A stretch of DNA of 64,000 bases, from assembly GCF_001484765.1 (NCBI RefSeq), contig NZ_LLXO01000018.1:1-64000 (forward strand), given 5' to 3'. Position numbers and translations under genes: made by a program. This stretch comes from Entomohabitans teleogrylli. Lineage in GTDB: Bacteria; Pseudomonadota; Gammaproteobacteria; Enterobacterales; Enterobacteriaceae. Below, one piece after another: positions 38,735-48,078 of this stretch (position 1 is the first letter of the stretch; each line of letters starts with the position of its first letter). The notes below the pieces were generated by a model. It worked only from the letters and a program-made list of their open reading frames with translations, was not told the origin of the DNA and did not search any database.

Positions 38735-41293
38735 ATGAGCACAACTGATAATTTAGATGCCCATACCCCCATGATGCAGCAATACCTGCGTCTTAAGGCC
38801 CAGCACCCGGAAATTCTGCTGTTTTATCGCATGGGCGATTTTTATGAACTGTTCTATGACGACGCTAAGCGCGCATCTCAGTTGCTGGATATCTCCCTGA
38901 CCAAACGCGGCGCCTCTGCCGGTGAGCCGATCCCCATGGCGGGCGTGCCCCATCACGCAGTGGAAAACTACCTGGCAAAGCTGGTCAACCTCGGGGAGTC
39001 GGTAGCCATCTGTGAGCAGATCGGCGATCCGGCCACCACCAAAGGCCCCGTGGAACGCAAAGTAGTGCGTATCGTCACCCCCGGCACCATCAGCGACGAA
39101 GCGCTGCTTCAGGAGCGCCAGGACAATCTGCTGGCCGCCATCTGGAAAGACGCCAGGGGCTACGGCTATGCCACTCTCGACATCAGCTCCGGGCGTTTCC
39201 GACTTACCGAACCGGAAGACAGCGACACAATGGCGGCAGAGCTGCAGCGCACGAATCCTGCCGAATTGTTGTACGCAGAAGATTTTACCGACATGCGCCT
39301 GATCGAAGGGCGACGCGGTCTGCGTCGCCGGCCGCTATGGGAATTTGAAATCGACACCGCACGCCAGCAACTTAACCTGCAGTTCGGCACTCGCGATCTG
39401 ACCGGTTTTGGGGTCGAAAACGCTGCCCGCGGGCTGTGCGCCGCAGGCTGCCTGCTGCAATATGTAAAAGACACTCAGCGGACAGCCCTGCCGCATATTC
39501 GCTCTGTCACCATGGAGCGCCAGCAGGACGGCATTATTATGGACGCTGCGACGCGCCGTAACCTGGAGATCACCCAGAACCTCTCCGGCGGAGTGGAAAA
39601 TACCCTGGCCTCAGTACTCGACTGTACTGTCACTCCAATGGGCAGTCGTATGCTGAAGCGCTGGTTACATATGCCAATCCGCGATCGGCAAACGCTGCAA
39701 CAGCGCCAGCAGGCCATCTGCGCCCTGCAGGACTATACCGCCGAGTTGCAACCAGTGCTAAGGCAGATCGGCGATCTGGAGCGTATTCTGGCCCGCCTGG
39801 CGCTGCGCACCGCGCGCCCGCGCGATCTGGCGCGTATGCGCCACGCCTTCCAGCAATTACCTGAACTCAGGGCACAGCTTGAAGGCATTGCGACGCCATC
39901 AGTACAGGCGCTGCGGGAAAATATGGGTGAGTTCATTGAGCTACGTGAACTGCTCGAGCGGGCAGTGATTGAATCCCCGCCGGTGCTGGTGCGCGATGGC
40001 GGCGTGATCGCCCCTGGCTATAACGAAGAGCTTGACGAATGGCGCGCGCTGGCGGATGGCGCTACTGACTATCTGGACCGTCTGGAAATTCGCGAACGTG
40101 AAAAACTGGGGCTTGATACCCTGAAAGTCGGTTTTAATGCGGTCCACGGATACTATATTCAGGTCAGTCGCGGCCAGAGCCACCTGGTGCCGATGAATTA
40201 CGTGCGTCGCCAGACCCTGAAAAACGCCGAGCGCTACATCATTCCGGAACTGAAAGAGTATGAGGACAAGGTTCTGACCTCAAAAGGCAAAGCGCTGGCG
40301 CTGGAAAAACAGCTCTACGACGAACTGTTCGATCTGCTTCTGCCGCACCTGGCCGACCTGCAACGCAGTGCCGCGGCGCTGGCTGAACTTGATGTTCTGG
40401 CGAATCTGGCCGAACGGGCCTACACCCTGAATTATGTCTGCCCTTCCCTGAGCGACAAACCCGGCGTCAACATCACCGGCGGTCGCCATCCGGTAGTGGA
40501 ACAGGTACTGAGCGAGCCGTTTATCGCCAATCCGCTCAGCCTCTCTCCACAGCGCCGTATGCTGATCATTACCGGGCCCAACATGGGGGGTAAAAGTACT
40601 TATATGCGTCAGGCGGCGCTGATTGTACTAATGGCCTATATCGGCAGCTTTGTTCCGGCGCAGCAGGCGGAAATCGGCCCGATAGACCGTATATTCACCC
40701 GCGTCGGCGCGGCGGATGATTTAGCCTCCGGGCGCTCTACGTTTATGGTCGAGATGACCGAAACCGCCAACATTCTGCACAACGCCACCGCCCATAGCCT
40801 GGTGCTGATGGATGAAATCGGCCGCGGCACCTCAACCTACGACGGGCTTTCGCTGGCCTGGGCCTGTGCGGAAAGCCTGGCGAACCGGATTAAGGCGCTG
40901 ACGCTCTTCGCCACCCACTACTTTGAACTCACCAATCTGCCAGAGAAAATGGAAGGCGTCGCTAATGTGCACCTTGATGCTCTGGAGCACGGCGATACCA
41001 TCGCTTTCATGCACAGCGTGCAGGACGGAGCGGCCAGTAAAAGTTATGGACTGGCAGTAGCGGCGCTTGCCGGTGTGCCAAAAGATGTCATCAAACGCGC
41101 GCGCCAGAAGTTACGCGAGCTGGAGAGTATTTCCGGTAATGCTGCCGCCAGCCAGGTAGACGGTACTCAAATGTCGCTGCTGGTACAGGAAGAGGCCAGC
41201 CCGGCCGTGGAGGCGCTTGAAGCGCTGGATCCCGACTCCCTGTCGCCGCGCCAGGCGCTGGAGTGGATTTACCGCTTAAAGAGCCTGGTATAG
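38735..41293 (+). CDS. mutS: DNA mismatch repair protein MutS
   Basis: An 852-residue mismatch recognition ATPase (E. coli 853). The mismatch-contact motif is Phe36-x-Glu38 in RMGDFYELF. The Walker A motif GPNMGGKST is near residue 614, [12 protein letters not shown] is the Walker B region near 693, and FATHYFEL follows. The C-terminal tetramerisation segment ends [14 protein letters not shown]. It starts mismatch correction with MutL and MutH. No strong ribosome-binding site precedes the ATG. Confidence 0.98.
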   Translation: MSTTDNLDAHTPMMQQYLRLKAQHPEILLFYRMGDFYELFYDDAKRASQLLDISLTKRGASAGEPIPMAGVPHHAVENYLAKLVNLGESVAICEQIGDPATTKGPVERKVVRIVTPGTISDEALLQERQDNLLAAIWKDARGYGYATLDISSGRFRLTEPEDSDTMAAELQRTNPAELLYAEDFTDMRLIEGRRGLRRRPLWEFEIDTARQQLNLQFGTRDLTGFGVENAARGLCAAGCLLQYVKDTQRTALPHIRSVTMERQQDGIIMDAATRRNLEITQNLSGGVENTLASVLDCTVTPMGSRMLKRWLHMPIRDRQTLQQRQQAICALQDYTAELQPVLRQIGDLERILARLALRTARPRDLARMRHAFQQLPELRAQLEGIATPSVQALRENMGEFIELRELLERAVIESPPVLVRDGGVIAPGYNEELDEWRALADGATDYLDRLEIREREKLGLDTLKVGFNAVHGYYIQVSRGQSHLVPMNYVRRQTLKNAERYIIPELKEYEDKVLTSKGKALALEKQLYDELFDLLLPHLADLQRSAAALAELDVLANLAERAYTLNYVCPSLSDKPGVNITGGRHPVVEQVLSEPFIANPLSLSPQRRMLIITGPNMGGKSTYMRQAALIVLMAYIGSFVPAQQAEIGPIDRIFTRVGAADDLASGRSTFMVEMTETANILHNATAHSLVLMDEIGRGTSTYDGLSLAWACAESLANRIKALTLFATHYFELTNLPEKMEGVANVHLDALEHGDTIAFMHSVQDGAASKSYGLAVAALAGVPKDVIKRARQKLRELESISGNAAASQVDGTQMSLLVQEEASPAVEALEALDPDSLSPRQALEWIYRLKSLV

Positions 41294-41306
41294 CCCCTGG
41301 CGCCGG

Positions 41307-41337
41307 AGCCCCCTCATCACCCGATGACGGGGCTTTT
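41307..41337 (+). terminator. Rho-independent terminator of mutS
   Basis: An AGCCCC-c-TCATC/GATGA-CGGGGCT stem with one bulge is followed by five T residues, 14 bases after the mutS stop. Confidence 0.85.
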
Positions 41338-41338
41338 T

Positions 41339-41672
41339 ACTGCGGCACGCCCCTTTGCGGCGAACCTTTCAGCTCCCACGGCAAACCCTGCCCGAGCGAT
41401 GAGGAATACCATCATCCGGCGCTGGCGCGCCCTGGAGCGCTGGTCGAAGAACGGAAAACTTACCGCTGTCGGCAGAGGTTTTCCAGTACGTCATCGCACT
41501 AAACCCGGCAGGTGTACTGAACAGCACCTCTTCGGACAAAAGTTGTCGATAAAACAGAGCGAATGTCACTTTTCACCACCACAGTGGTCACAGCGCACAT
41601 CGAAGGCGTTGGGAAACAGCGGCCCCCGGCCAGCACTGGTTGCGCACAGCGTCAGGCCAGAACAGCGCCGGT
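41339..41672. other. Spacer between mutS and ygbI
   Basis: About 330 bases of G/C-rich DNA with frames open by chance on both strands (e.g. 41324-41683, 119 residues) but no recognised domain, no ribosome-binding site and no likeness to the pphB phosphatase found near here in E. coli. It may be the remains of a deleted gene. Confidence 0.5.
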
Positions 41673-42455
41673 TCAGGCGCTAACGGTCCCGGCCCACTCG
41701 GCCAGCAACAGGGGGATATCCGCTTTCGCCAGTGCCTTACAGGCGCCTTCCGGTAGGCCGGTATCGGTAATCACCATATCGAACGCATCCATCGGTAGCG
41801 CCAGCCAGGTCGCCACCTGGCCGTATTTGGTGGAGTCACACAGCAGTACACGCTGGCGGCTGGCGGCGGCGATAGCCCGCTTCACCGCCACTTTATCTTC
41901 CGCCGGCGTCGAAATACCGCGCATACTCCAGGAAGAGGCGGAAATAAACGCCTGATCGATCAGTAAATGGCGCAACGCCTGGGCTGCCGCTTCCCCTACA
42001 CAGGAGCGGTTTTCCCGGCAGACCGTGCCTCCGGTGTGAATAATTGTGCAATTGCTGTTATCCAGCAGAAAATTTGCGATGACAAAGTCATTAGTGACCA
42101 CCGTCAGTTGCTCATAATCTGTCAGGTGCTGGGCCAGCGCCAGCGCGGTGGTACCGGCATCCAGATAGATGCAGCTTTCCGGCTGAACTCTGGAAGCCGC
42201 CAGACGGCCAATCGCCGCTTTCTGCGGTTCAGCCATGGTGGTTTTGTCCTGGCGCGAAGGCTCGTGCGCCAGGCGGCCGGGCAGTTGTACACCGCCGGAG
42301 ACCAGCACCACGGCCCCCTGCTGCTCGAGCTTTTGCAAGTCGCGCCGGATAGTCATATGGGAAACATTCATCCGTTCCGTCAGTTCATTAATACTGACGA
42401 TCCCGCGCTCAGCCACCATATCGAGAATAGTTTGTCGACGTTCTACCGGTATCAA
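41673..42455 (-). CDS. ygbI: DeoR-family transcriptional regulator YgbI
   Basis: A 260-residue sugar-operon regulator. The N-terminal helix-turn-helix is ERQ-TILDMVAERGIVSINELTERMNVSHMTIRRDLQKLE (residues about 5-45 in two blocks), the classic DeoR opening. The C-terminal effector domain has CIYLDAGTTALALAQHL and VTNDFVIANFLLD. It is divergent from the ltnD-otnKCI operon and most likely represses it until a tetronate or related sugar-acid phosphate appears. Confidence 0.9.
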   Translation of the reverse strand: MIPVERRQTILDMVAERGIVSINELTERMNVSHMTIRRDLQKLEQQGAVVLVSGGVQLPGRLAHEPSRQDKTTMAEPQKAAIGRLAASRVQPESCIYLDAGTTALALAQHLTDYEQLTVVTNDFVIANFLLDNSNCTIIHTGGTVCRENRSCVGEAAAQALRHLLIDQAFISASSWSMRGISTPAEDKVAVKRAIAAASRQRVLLCDSTKYGQVATWLALPMDAFDMVITDTGLPEGACKALAKADIPLLLAEWAGTVSA

Positions 42456-42534
42456 CGTGTTCTCCTTCCTTTGTTCCGGGGAAATTCTACGCTATTTAAC
42501 CGGATAAGGCGTAGTGCCGCTGGCCAAATTCATC

Positions 42535-42581
42535 TGTTCACATTCACAATAAATCACAGTAAATGTTAATTTATGTGAACA
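42535..42581. promoter_or_regulatory. Operator-like inverted repeat between ygbI and ltnD
   Basis: TGTTCAC (42535-42541) and GTGAACA (42575-42581) are perfect inverted arms with centres 40 bp apart, about four helical turns. Extra TTCACA copies lie at 42543-42548 and near 42613. Repeats of this kind in a divergent intergenic region fit looping by a tetrameric DeoR-type repressor such as YgbI. Confidence 0.55.
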
Positions 42582-42662
42582 AGAGCACCAAAGGCGCACA
42601 ACAAACCGGCTATATTCACATTATAGAACAATTTCCAACTTAATTTCACAGGAGTAAGTACC

Positions 42663-43583
42663 ATGGCAACACACGCTAGTTTCAATGTCGGTGTTATCGG
42701 ACTTGGCTCAATGGGTATGGGGGCTGCCCGATCCTGTATTCGCGCAGGGTTAGCCACCTGGGGCGCCGATCTCAACCAACAGGCGCTGTCCGCGCTACAG
42801 GCTGATGGCGCTCAGGGTACCGCCGCCAGCGCCCGGGAATTTGCCGACAAGCTGGACGCGCTGGTGATCCTGGTGGTTAACGCCGCTCAGGTGAAGCAGG
42901 TACTGTTCGGTAACGGCGGCGTCGCGGAAAAACTCCGCCCTGGCACGCCAGTGATGGTCTCCTCGACGATTTCCGCCGCAGACGCCCAGGAAATCGCCTC
43001 CGGACTGGCGGCTTACGGTCTGGAAATGCTTGATGCGCCGGTATCAGGCGGTGCGGTGAAAGCCGCGGCCGGTGAAATGACCGTAATGGCCTCCGGAAGC
43101 GATATCGCTTTTCAGGGCCTCGGGCCAGTACTCGACGCTGTCGCCGGTAAGGTTTACCGCATTGGCAGTGAAATCGGGCTGGGATCGACGGTGAAAATTG
43201 TCCACCAGCTACTGGCTGGCGTTCATATCGCCGCCGGCGCCGAAGCGATGGCGCTGGCCGCCCGGGCCGGCATTCCGCTGGATGTAATGTATGACGTGGT
43301 CACCAATGCCGCCGGTAACTCATGGATGTTTGAAAACCGCATGCGCCACGTGGTGGACGGCGACTATACCCCCCATTCAGCGGTAGACATTTTCGTTAAG
43401 GATCTCGGTCTGGTAGCCGATACGGCAAAAGCGCTGCACTTCCCGCTGCCGCTGGCTTCCACGGCATTCAATATGTTCACCAGCGCCAGCAATGCCGGCT
43501 ACGGCAAGCTGGACGACAGCGCGGTGATCAAAATTTTTTCCGGCATCAGCCTGCCGGGCGATAAGCCAGAGGAGAAAGCGTAA
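42663..43583 (+). CDS. ltnD: L-threonate dehydrogenase
   Basis: A 306-residue member of the 3-hydroxyisobutyrate dehydrogenase family (E. coli YgbJ 302). The NAD site is VGVIGLGSMGMGAARSCIRAG (first 20 residues: VGVIGLGSMGMGAARSCIRA). The catalytic region is DAPVSGGAVKAAAGEMTVM near residue 124, and the active-site Lys lies in GLGSTVKIVHQLL. It oxidises L-threonate to 2-oxo-tetronate. The start follows CAGGAGTAAGTACC. The stop overlaps the next start (TAATG). Confidence 0.9.
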   Translation: MATHASFNVGVIGLGSMGMGAARSCIRAGLATWGADLNQQALSALQADGAQGTAASAREFADKLDALVILVVNAAQVKQVLFGNGGVAEKLRPGTPVMVSSTISAADAQEIASGLAAYGLEMLDAPVSGGAVKAAAGEMTVMASGSDIAFQGLGPVLDAVAGKVYRIGSEIGLGSTVKIVHQLLAGVHIAAGAEAMALAARAGIPLDVMYDVVTNAAGNSWMFENRMRHVVDGDYTPHSAVDIFVKDLGLVADTAKALHFPLPLASTAFNMFTSASNAGYGKLDDSAVIKIFSGISLPGDKPEEKA

Positions 43584-44851
43584 TGTTACTGGGCGTCATT
43601 GCCGACGATTTTACCGGCGCAACCGACATTGCCAGCTTCCTGGTGGAAAATGGCATCTCAACCATTCAGCTTAACGGCGTTCCCGATGACAGCGTCACGG
43701 CAGACGCCAGCGCGGTGGTGATCAGCCTGAAGTCGCGCTCCTGCCCGGCCGAGGAAGCGATCGCCGATTCTCTTGCCGCTCTGCGCTGGCTGCAACAGCG
43801 CCAGTGTCAGCAGATCTACTTTAAATACTGCTCCACCTTCGACAGCACGCCGCAGGGCAATATTGGTCCGGTAACCGATGCGCTGATGGAGGCGTTGGGG
43901 ACCACATTCACCATTTTTTCGCCGGCGCTGCCAGTCAATGGACGTACCGTTTACCAGGGCTATCTGTTCGTGCTCAACCAGTTGCTCGCGGAATCAGGGA
44001 TGCGCAACCACCCGGTCAATCCAATGACCGACAGCTACCTGCCGCGGCTGGTGGAAGCCCAGTCGACCGGACGTTGCGGCGTGATTGCCTCGCAGGTACT
44101 GGATCGCGGCGCCGACGCGGTTCGCGAAGCGATTGCTCAGCTTCAGGAGCAGGGTTTCCGTTATGCAGTACTGGATGCCCTCAGCGAACGCCACCTGGAG
44201 GTGCAGGGCGAAGCGCTGCGCGATATGGCGTTGGTCACTGGCGGCTCGGGACTGGCTATCGGCCTGGCGCGCCAGCATGCGCCGCAGGGTAAAGAGAGCG
44301 AACCCGCTACCCGGGCCGGATATCCTTCTTCCGGACGCGCGGTGGTCCTTTCCGGCTCCTGCTCGCTAATGACCAATCGCCAGGTGGCGCATTACCGTCA
44401 GCAGGCGCCGGCGCAAAGTATCGATGTCGCCCGCTGCCTGGAGAGCGAATCCCGCAGCCAGTATGCCGACGAGCTGGCGCAGTGGGTGCTACAACAGCCC
44501 ACCGCCCAGCTGGCTCCGCTACTGTACGCTACCGCTGATGCCGGGAGCCTGGCGGCTATCCAGCGCCAGTGGGGAGCGCAGCAGGCGAGCCACGCGGTGG
44601 AACAGCTATTTGCCGCCATCACCACGCGGCTGGCCGGAGCCGGTATCACCCGCTTTATTGTCGCCGGCGGCGAAACCTCCGGCGTGGTCGCCCAGAGCCT
44701 CGGTATTCACGGTTTCCACATTGGTCCCTGTATCTCCCCGGGCGTGCCGTGGGTGAAAGCCATTGCCAGCGATGTCTCACTGGCGCTGAAATCCGGCAAC
44801 TTTGGCGATGAAGCCTTCTTTTCCCGCGCCCAGACGGAGTTCCCTGCATGA
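43583..44851 (+). CDS. otnK: 3-oxo-tetronate kinase
   Basis: A 422-residue kinase of the DUF1537/four-carbon acid sugar kinase family. It opens with LLGVIADDFTGATDIASFLV, the family's N-terminal signature. The nucleotide-binding C-terminal domain has VLSGSCSLMTNRQV near residue 255 and RFIVAGGETSGVVAQSLG near 360. It phosphorylates 3-oxo-tetronate. It overlaps ltnD by one base and otnC by four (ATGA). Confidence 0.9.
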   Translation: MLLGVIADDFTGATDIASFLVENGISTIQLNGVPDDSVTADASAVVISLKSRSCPAEEAIADSLAALRWLQQRQCQQIYFKYCSTFDSTPQGNIGPVTDALMEALGTTFTIFSPALPVNGRTVYQGYLFVLNQLLAESGMRNHPVNPMTDSYLPRLVEAQSTGRCGVIASQVLDRGADAVREAIAQLQEQGFRYAVLDALSERHLEVQGEALRDMALVTGGSGLAIGLARQHAPQGKESEPATRAGYPSSGRAVVLSGSCSLMTNRQVAHYRQQAPAQSIDVARCLESESRSQYADELAQWVLQQPTAQLAPLLYATADAGSLAAIQRQWGAQQASHAVEQLFAAITTRLAGAGITRFIVAGGETSGVVAQSLGIHGFHIGPCISPGVPWVKAIASDVSLALKSGNFGDEAFFSRAQTEFPA

Positions 44852-45486
44852 ATACATTCGCAAAAGAAGAGCAGTCTTTGCGAGAAGAGATGGTGCGCAT
44901 AGCCGCTTCTTTCTTCCAGCGCGGCTATGCCACCGGCTCAGCGGGCAATCTGTCCCTGCTGCTGCCGGACGGCAATCTGCTGGCCACGCCGACCGGCTCC
45001 TGCCTCGGTAATCTGCAGGCGGAACAACTGTCGAAAGTGACACTTCAGGGTGAGTGGCTGAGCGGCGATAAGCCCTCTAAAGAGGTCAAGTTCCATCTGG
45101 CGCTTTACCGCCATAACCCGGCTTGTAAAGCGGTGGTGCACCTGCACAGCGCCTGGTCTACCGCCCTTTCCTGCCTGGAAGGACTGGATACCGATAACGC
45201 AATCCGCCCCTTCACGCCTTATGTGGTAATGAGGATGGGGGATGTGCCGGTGATTCCCTACTACCGGCCCGGCGATGAACGTATCGCCACAGAGCTGGCG
45301 GCGCGGGCTGCGGAACATTCAGCATTTCTGCTGGCCAACCACGGTCCGGTGGTCTGCGGTTCCAGTCTGCAGGAAGCGGCGAACAATCTCGAAGAGCTGG
45401 AAGAGACCGCCAAATTGATTTTTATCCTCGGTGACAGACCGATTCGCTATTTAACCGCAGAAGAAATTGCAGTACTCAGGAGATAA
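44848..45486 (+). CDS. otnC: 3-oxo-tetronate 4-phosphate decarboxylase
   Basis: A 212-residue class II aldolase-like enzyme, the same length as E. coli YgbL. The substrate-binding turn is [14 protein letters not shown] and the metal-binding His pair is in [15 protein letters not shown] near residue 95; a third ligand is in [11 protein letters not shown] near 168. It releases CO2 to give dihydroxyacetone phosphate, linking the pathway to glycolysis. Confidence 0.9.
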   Translation: MNTFAKEEQSLREEMVRIAASFFQRGYATGSAGNLSLLLPDGNLLATPTGSCLGNLQAEQLSKVTLQGEWLSGDKPSKEVKFHLALYRHNPACKAVVHLHSAWSTALSCLEGLDTDNAIRPFTPYVVMRMGDVPVIPYYRPGDERIATELAARAAEHSAFLLANHGPVVCGSSLQEAANNLEELEETAKLIFILGDRPIRYLTAEEIAVLRR

Positions 45487-45490
45487 ACCT

Positions 45491-46267
45491 ATGCCTCGTT
45501 TTGCTGCCAATCTGTCGATGATGTTCACTGAACTGCCGTTCATCGAGCGTTTTGCCGCCGCAGCGCAAGCCGGATTTCGCGCCGTGGAGTTTTTGTTTCC
45601 CTACGAGTATCCCGCTGAGCAAATCGCCGGCGAACTCAGGCGCCATCAACTCACCCTGGCGCTGTTCAACACCCAGCCCGGCGATACCGCCGCCGGCGAA
45701 TGGGGGTTGTCAGCGCTGCCGGGGCGGGAAGAAGAGGCCCGCCGCGATATCGACATGGCGCTGGAATACGCGCTGGCCCTTGACTGCCGGCAGGTCCACG
45801 TCATGGCCGGCGTAGTGCCGCAGGGCGCCGACCCCGCCGCCTGCCGGGAGACGTTTATCGCTAACCTGCGTTATGCGGCGGATAAATTCGCCCCGCACCA
45901 GCGCCGCGTGATGGTAGAGGCCCTCAGCCCGGGAGTGAAGCCCGACTATCTGTTCTCCAGCCAGTATCAGGCCATCGCCATTGTCGATGATGTGGCACGC
46001 GATAATGTGTTCTTCCAGTTGGATACCTTCCACGCCCAACTGGTGGACGGCAACCTGCAGCATCTGATCCGTGAATATGCCGGGCGCTACGGTCACGTCC
46101 AGATCGCCTCACTGCCCGATCGCAACGAACCTGACGACGGGGAGATTAACTATCCCTGGCTGTTCCGGTTATTTGATGAGGTCGGCTATGACGGCTGGAT
46201 TGGCTGCGAGTACAAACCGCGCGGTGAAACGACGGCGGGACTGTCCTGGCTGGCACCTTATCGCTAA
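45491..46267 (+). CDS. otnI: 2-oxo-tetronate isomerase
   Basis: The ATG at 45491 follows AGGAGATAAACCT and gives 258 residues, as in E. coli YgbM; a start 24 bases earlier would overlap otnC. It is a hydroxypyruvate isomerase-like TIM barrel: [41 protein letters not shown] and IGCEYKPRG, with metal ligands Glu and Asp in VEAL and FQLDTFH. It converts 2-oxo- to 3-oxo-tetronate, the step between LtnD and OtnK. Confidence 0.9.
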   Translation: MPRFAANLSMMFTELPFIERFAAAAQAGFRAVEFLFPYEYPAEQIAGELRRHQLTLALFNTQPGDTAAGEWGLSALPGREEEARRDIDMALEYALALDCRQVHVMAGVVPQGADPAACRETFIANLRYAADKFAPHQRRVMVEALSPGVKPDYLFSSQYQAIAIVDDVARDNVFFQLDTFHAQLVDGNLQHLIREYAGRYGHVQIASLPDRNEPDDGEINYPWLFRLFDEVGYDGWIGCEYKPRGETTAGLSWLAPYR

Positions 46268-46355
46268 TTCACTAATTTAAAACAAATTTAGTAAATAACG
46301 ATCTTTGCCCGGGAGGCGAAGACACCCTACTTATGCCCTGAAAAAAGGTTTTCAC

Positions 46356-47720
46356 ATGTCTACACTCGCTTTACTCAGCATTGCCGTTATCGGGGTGCTC
46401 CTGCTGTTAGTACTGGTGATCAAAGCCAAAGTGCAGCCCTTTATCGCACTACTGGTCGTCAGTTTACTGGTCGCCCTGGCCAGCGGAATTCCGGCCGGTG
46501 AGGTGGTCAAAGTGATGACCGCCGGCATGGGCGGGGTGCTCGGTTCCATCACCATCATTATCGGCCTGGGCGCCATGCTCGGCCGTATGATTGAGCATTC
46601 CGGCGGCGCCGAATCCCTGGCAAAGTTCTTCACTAACAAACTGGGGTCGGCGCGTACCGTCTCAGCGCTGACCATTTCCGCCTTTATCCTCGGAATCCCG
46701 GTCTTCTTTGACGTCGGATTTATTATTCTGGCGCCGATCATTTACGGCTTCGCCCGCGTCGCCAAAGTGTCGCCGCTCAAATTCGGCCTGCCAATCGGCG
46801 CCGTAATGCTGACCGTACACGTGGCGCTGCCGCCGCACCCGGGTCCGGTGGCCGCCGCGGGTCTGCTCAACGCGGATATCGGCTGGCTGACCATCATCGG
46901 GATGGCGGTGTCCATTCCGGTGGGGATTGTCGGCTACTATGTCGCCCGCTCCCTTAATCGCCGCAGTTATCAGCTCTCCGTTGAGGTGCTGGAGCAGGTT
47001 CAGCTCTCTCCGGCAGGTAGCGATAACCCGGCGCCGCTCACCGACAAGATTAATCCTCCCGGCGCCGGTCTGATTACCGCGCTGATCGTGATCCCGATTG
47101 CTATCATCATGGCCGGCACCGTATCCGCCACGGTATTCCCTGCCGATCATCAATACGCCGGCGTTCTGCAGCTTATTGGCTCCCCGATGTTCGCCCTGAT
47201 GGTGGCGCTGGGACTGGCGTTCTGGCTGCTGGCGATGCGCCGCGGCTGGAGTCTGCAGCACACCAGCGACATCATGGGCTCGGCATTGCCTGCTGCGGCG
47301 GTGGTCATTCTGGTTACCGGCGCTGGCGGGGTATTCGGTAAAGTACTGGTGGAATCCGGCGTCGGCAAAGCGCTTTCCGCTACGCTCAACGATATCGGCC
47401 TGCCGCTGTTGCCCGCCGCGTTCATTATCTCTATCGCCCTGCGCGCCTCTCAGGGATCCGCCACCGTAGCTATCCTCACCACCGCGGGCCTGCTGGCGGA
47501 CGCCGTTTCCGGGCTGAGCGAAATCCAGCGCGTTCTGGTTACGCTGGCAGCCTGTTTCGGCGGTCTGGGGGCATCGCACATCAACGACTCCGGCTTCTGG
47601 ATTGTCACCCGCTATCTGGGTCTGTCGGTGGCCGATGGTCTGAAAACCTGGACGCTGTTGACCACCATTCTCGGCCTGGTCGGCTTTGCGTTGACGTGGA
47701 TTATCTGGGCCATGCTGTAA
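46356..47720 (+). CDS. ygbN: GntP-family sugar-acid permease YgbN
   Basis: The ATG at 46356 (MSTLALLSIA) gives 454 residues, the length of E. coli YgbN. It has 12 or more hydrophobic segments and GntP family motifs: GIPVFFDVGFIILAPIIYG near residue 110, VALPPHPGPVAAAG near 152 and HINDSGFWIVTRYLGLS near 410. It probably imports the four-carbon sugar acid used by the upstream enzymes. A terminator follows. Confidence 0.9.
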   Translation: MSTLALLSIAVIGVLLLLVLVIKAKVQPFIALLVVSLLVALASGIPAGEVVKVMTAGMGGVLGSITIIIGLGAMLGRMIEHSGGAESLAKFFTNKLGSARTVSALTISAFILGIPVFFDVGFIILAPIIYGFARVAKVSPLKFGLPIGAVMLTVHVALPPHPGPVAAAGLLNADIGWLTIIGMAVSIPVGIVGYYVARSLNRRSYQLSVEVLEQVQLSPAGSDNPAPLTDKINPPGAGLITALIVIPIAIIMAGTVSATVFPADHQYAGVLQLIGSPMFALMVALGLAFWLLAMRRGWSLQHTSDIMGSALPAAAVVILVTGAGGVFGKVLVESGVGKALSATLNDIGLPLLPAAFIISIALRASQGSATVAILTTAGLLADAVSGLSEIQRVLVTLAACFGGLGASHINDSGFWIVTRYLGLSVADGLKTWTLLTTILGLVGFALTWIIWAML

Positions 47721-47758
47721 CCAACAAAACGCGGGAATGAATTCCCGTAATATACTGA

Positions 47759-47788
47759 AAAGCCCCAAAAGCATGCTTTTGGGGCTTT
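47759..47788. terminator. Bidirectional terminator between ygbN and kpdD
   Basis: A perfect 30-base palindrome: AAAGCCCCAAAAGCA (47759-47773) with its inverse TGCTTTTGGGGCTTT. It serves both the plus-strand ygbN operon and the minus-strand decarboxylase operon, whose last stop is 40 bases away. Confidence 0.88.
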
Positions 47789-47827
47789 GTTATTAACGGA
47801 AGGCCCGGGCAAGCCAGACCCACGGGT

Positions 47828-48064
47828 TCAGCGCTGATTTTGTGCCAGCAGCGGCGGTACGGTTGGCACCTCCGGCGCATCGTCAATGTCTTGCTGCGTC
47901 ATACGGAATGCCTGCGGGTAATGCTCACGGCTGGTACGACGCAGCGGTTCAGTATTACGCCAGGTATACAGACAGTGCTGGCACTGATATACCACCCAAA
48001 CGTCTTTCACCGGAGACGTGGCCATCACTTCAATATGTTCATCAGCACAGCGTGGGCAAATCAT
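47828..48064 (-). CDS. kpdD: Hydroxyarylic acid decarboxylase, small subunit D
   Basis: A 78-residue protein with a zinc-ribbon pattern: CPRC near residue 3 and CQHC near 29, followed by LYTWRNTEPL. This is the VdcD/KpdD/EcdD subunit that accompanies non-oxidative phenolic acid decarboxylases. It lies 14 bases after kpdC and has a good ribosome-binding site (CAGGAGCAGAGATT). Required for full activity in related systems; its role is not fully understood. Confidence 0.88.
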   Translation of the reverse strand: MICPRCADEHIEVMATSPVKDVWVVYQCQHCLYTWRNTEPLRRTSREHYPQAFRMTQQDIDDAPEVPTVPPLLAQNQR

Positions 48065-48078
48065 AATCTCTGCTCCTG

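Noticed and set aside
41324-41683. 119-residue frame between mutS and ygbI
   Set aside because: It begins inside the mutS terminator and overlaps the ygbI end; basic, unstructured sequence with no family.
46662-47774. 370-residue minus-strand frame opposite ygbN
   Set aside because: Antisense shadow of a G/C-rich membrane protein gene; rich in Gln, Arg and Gly with no domain.
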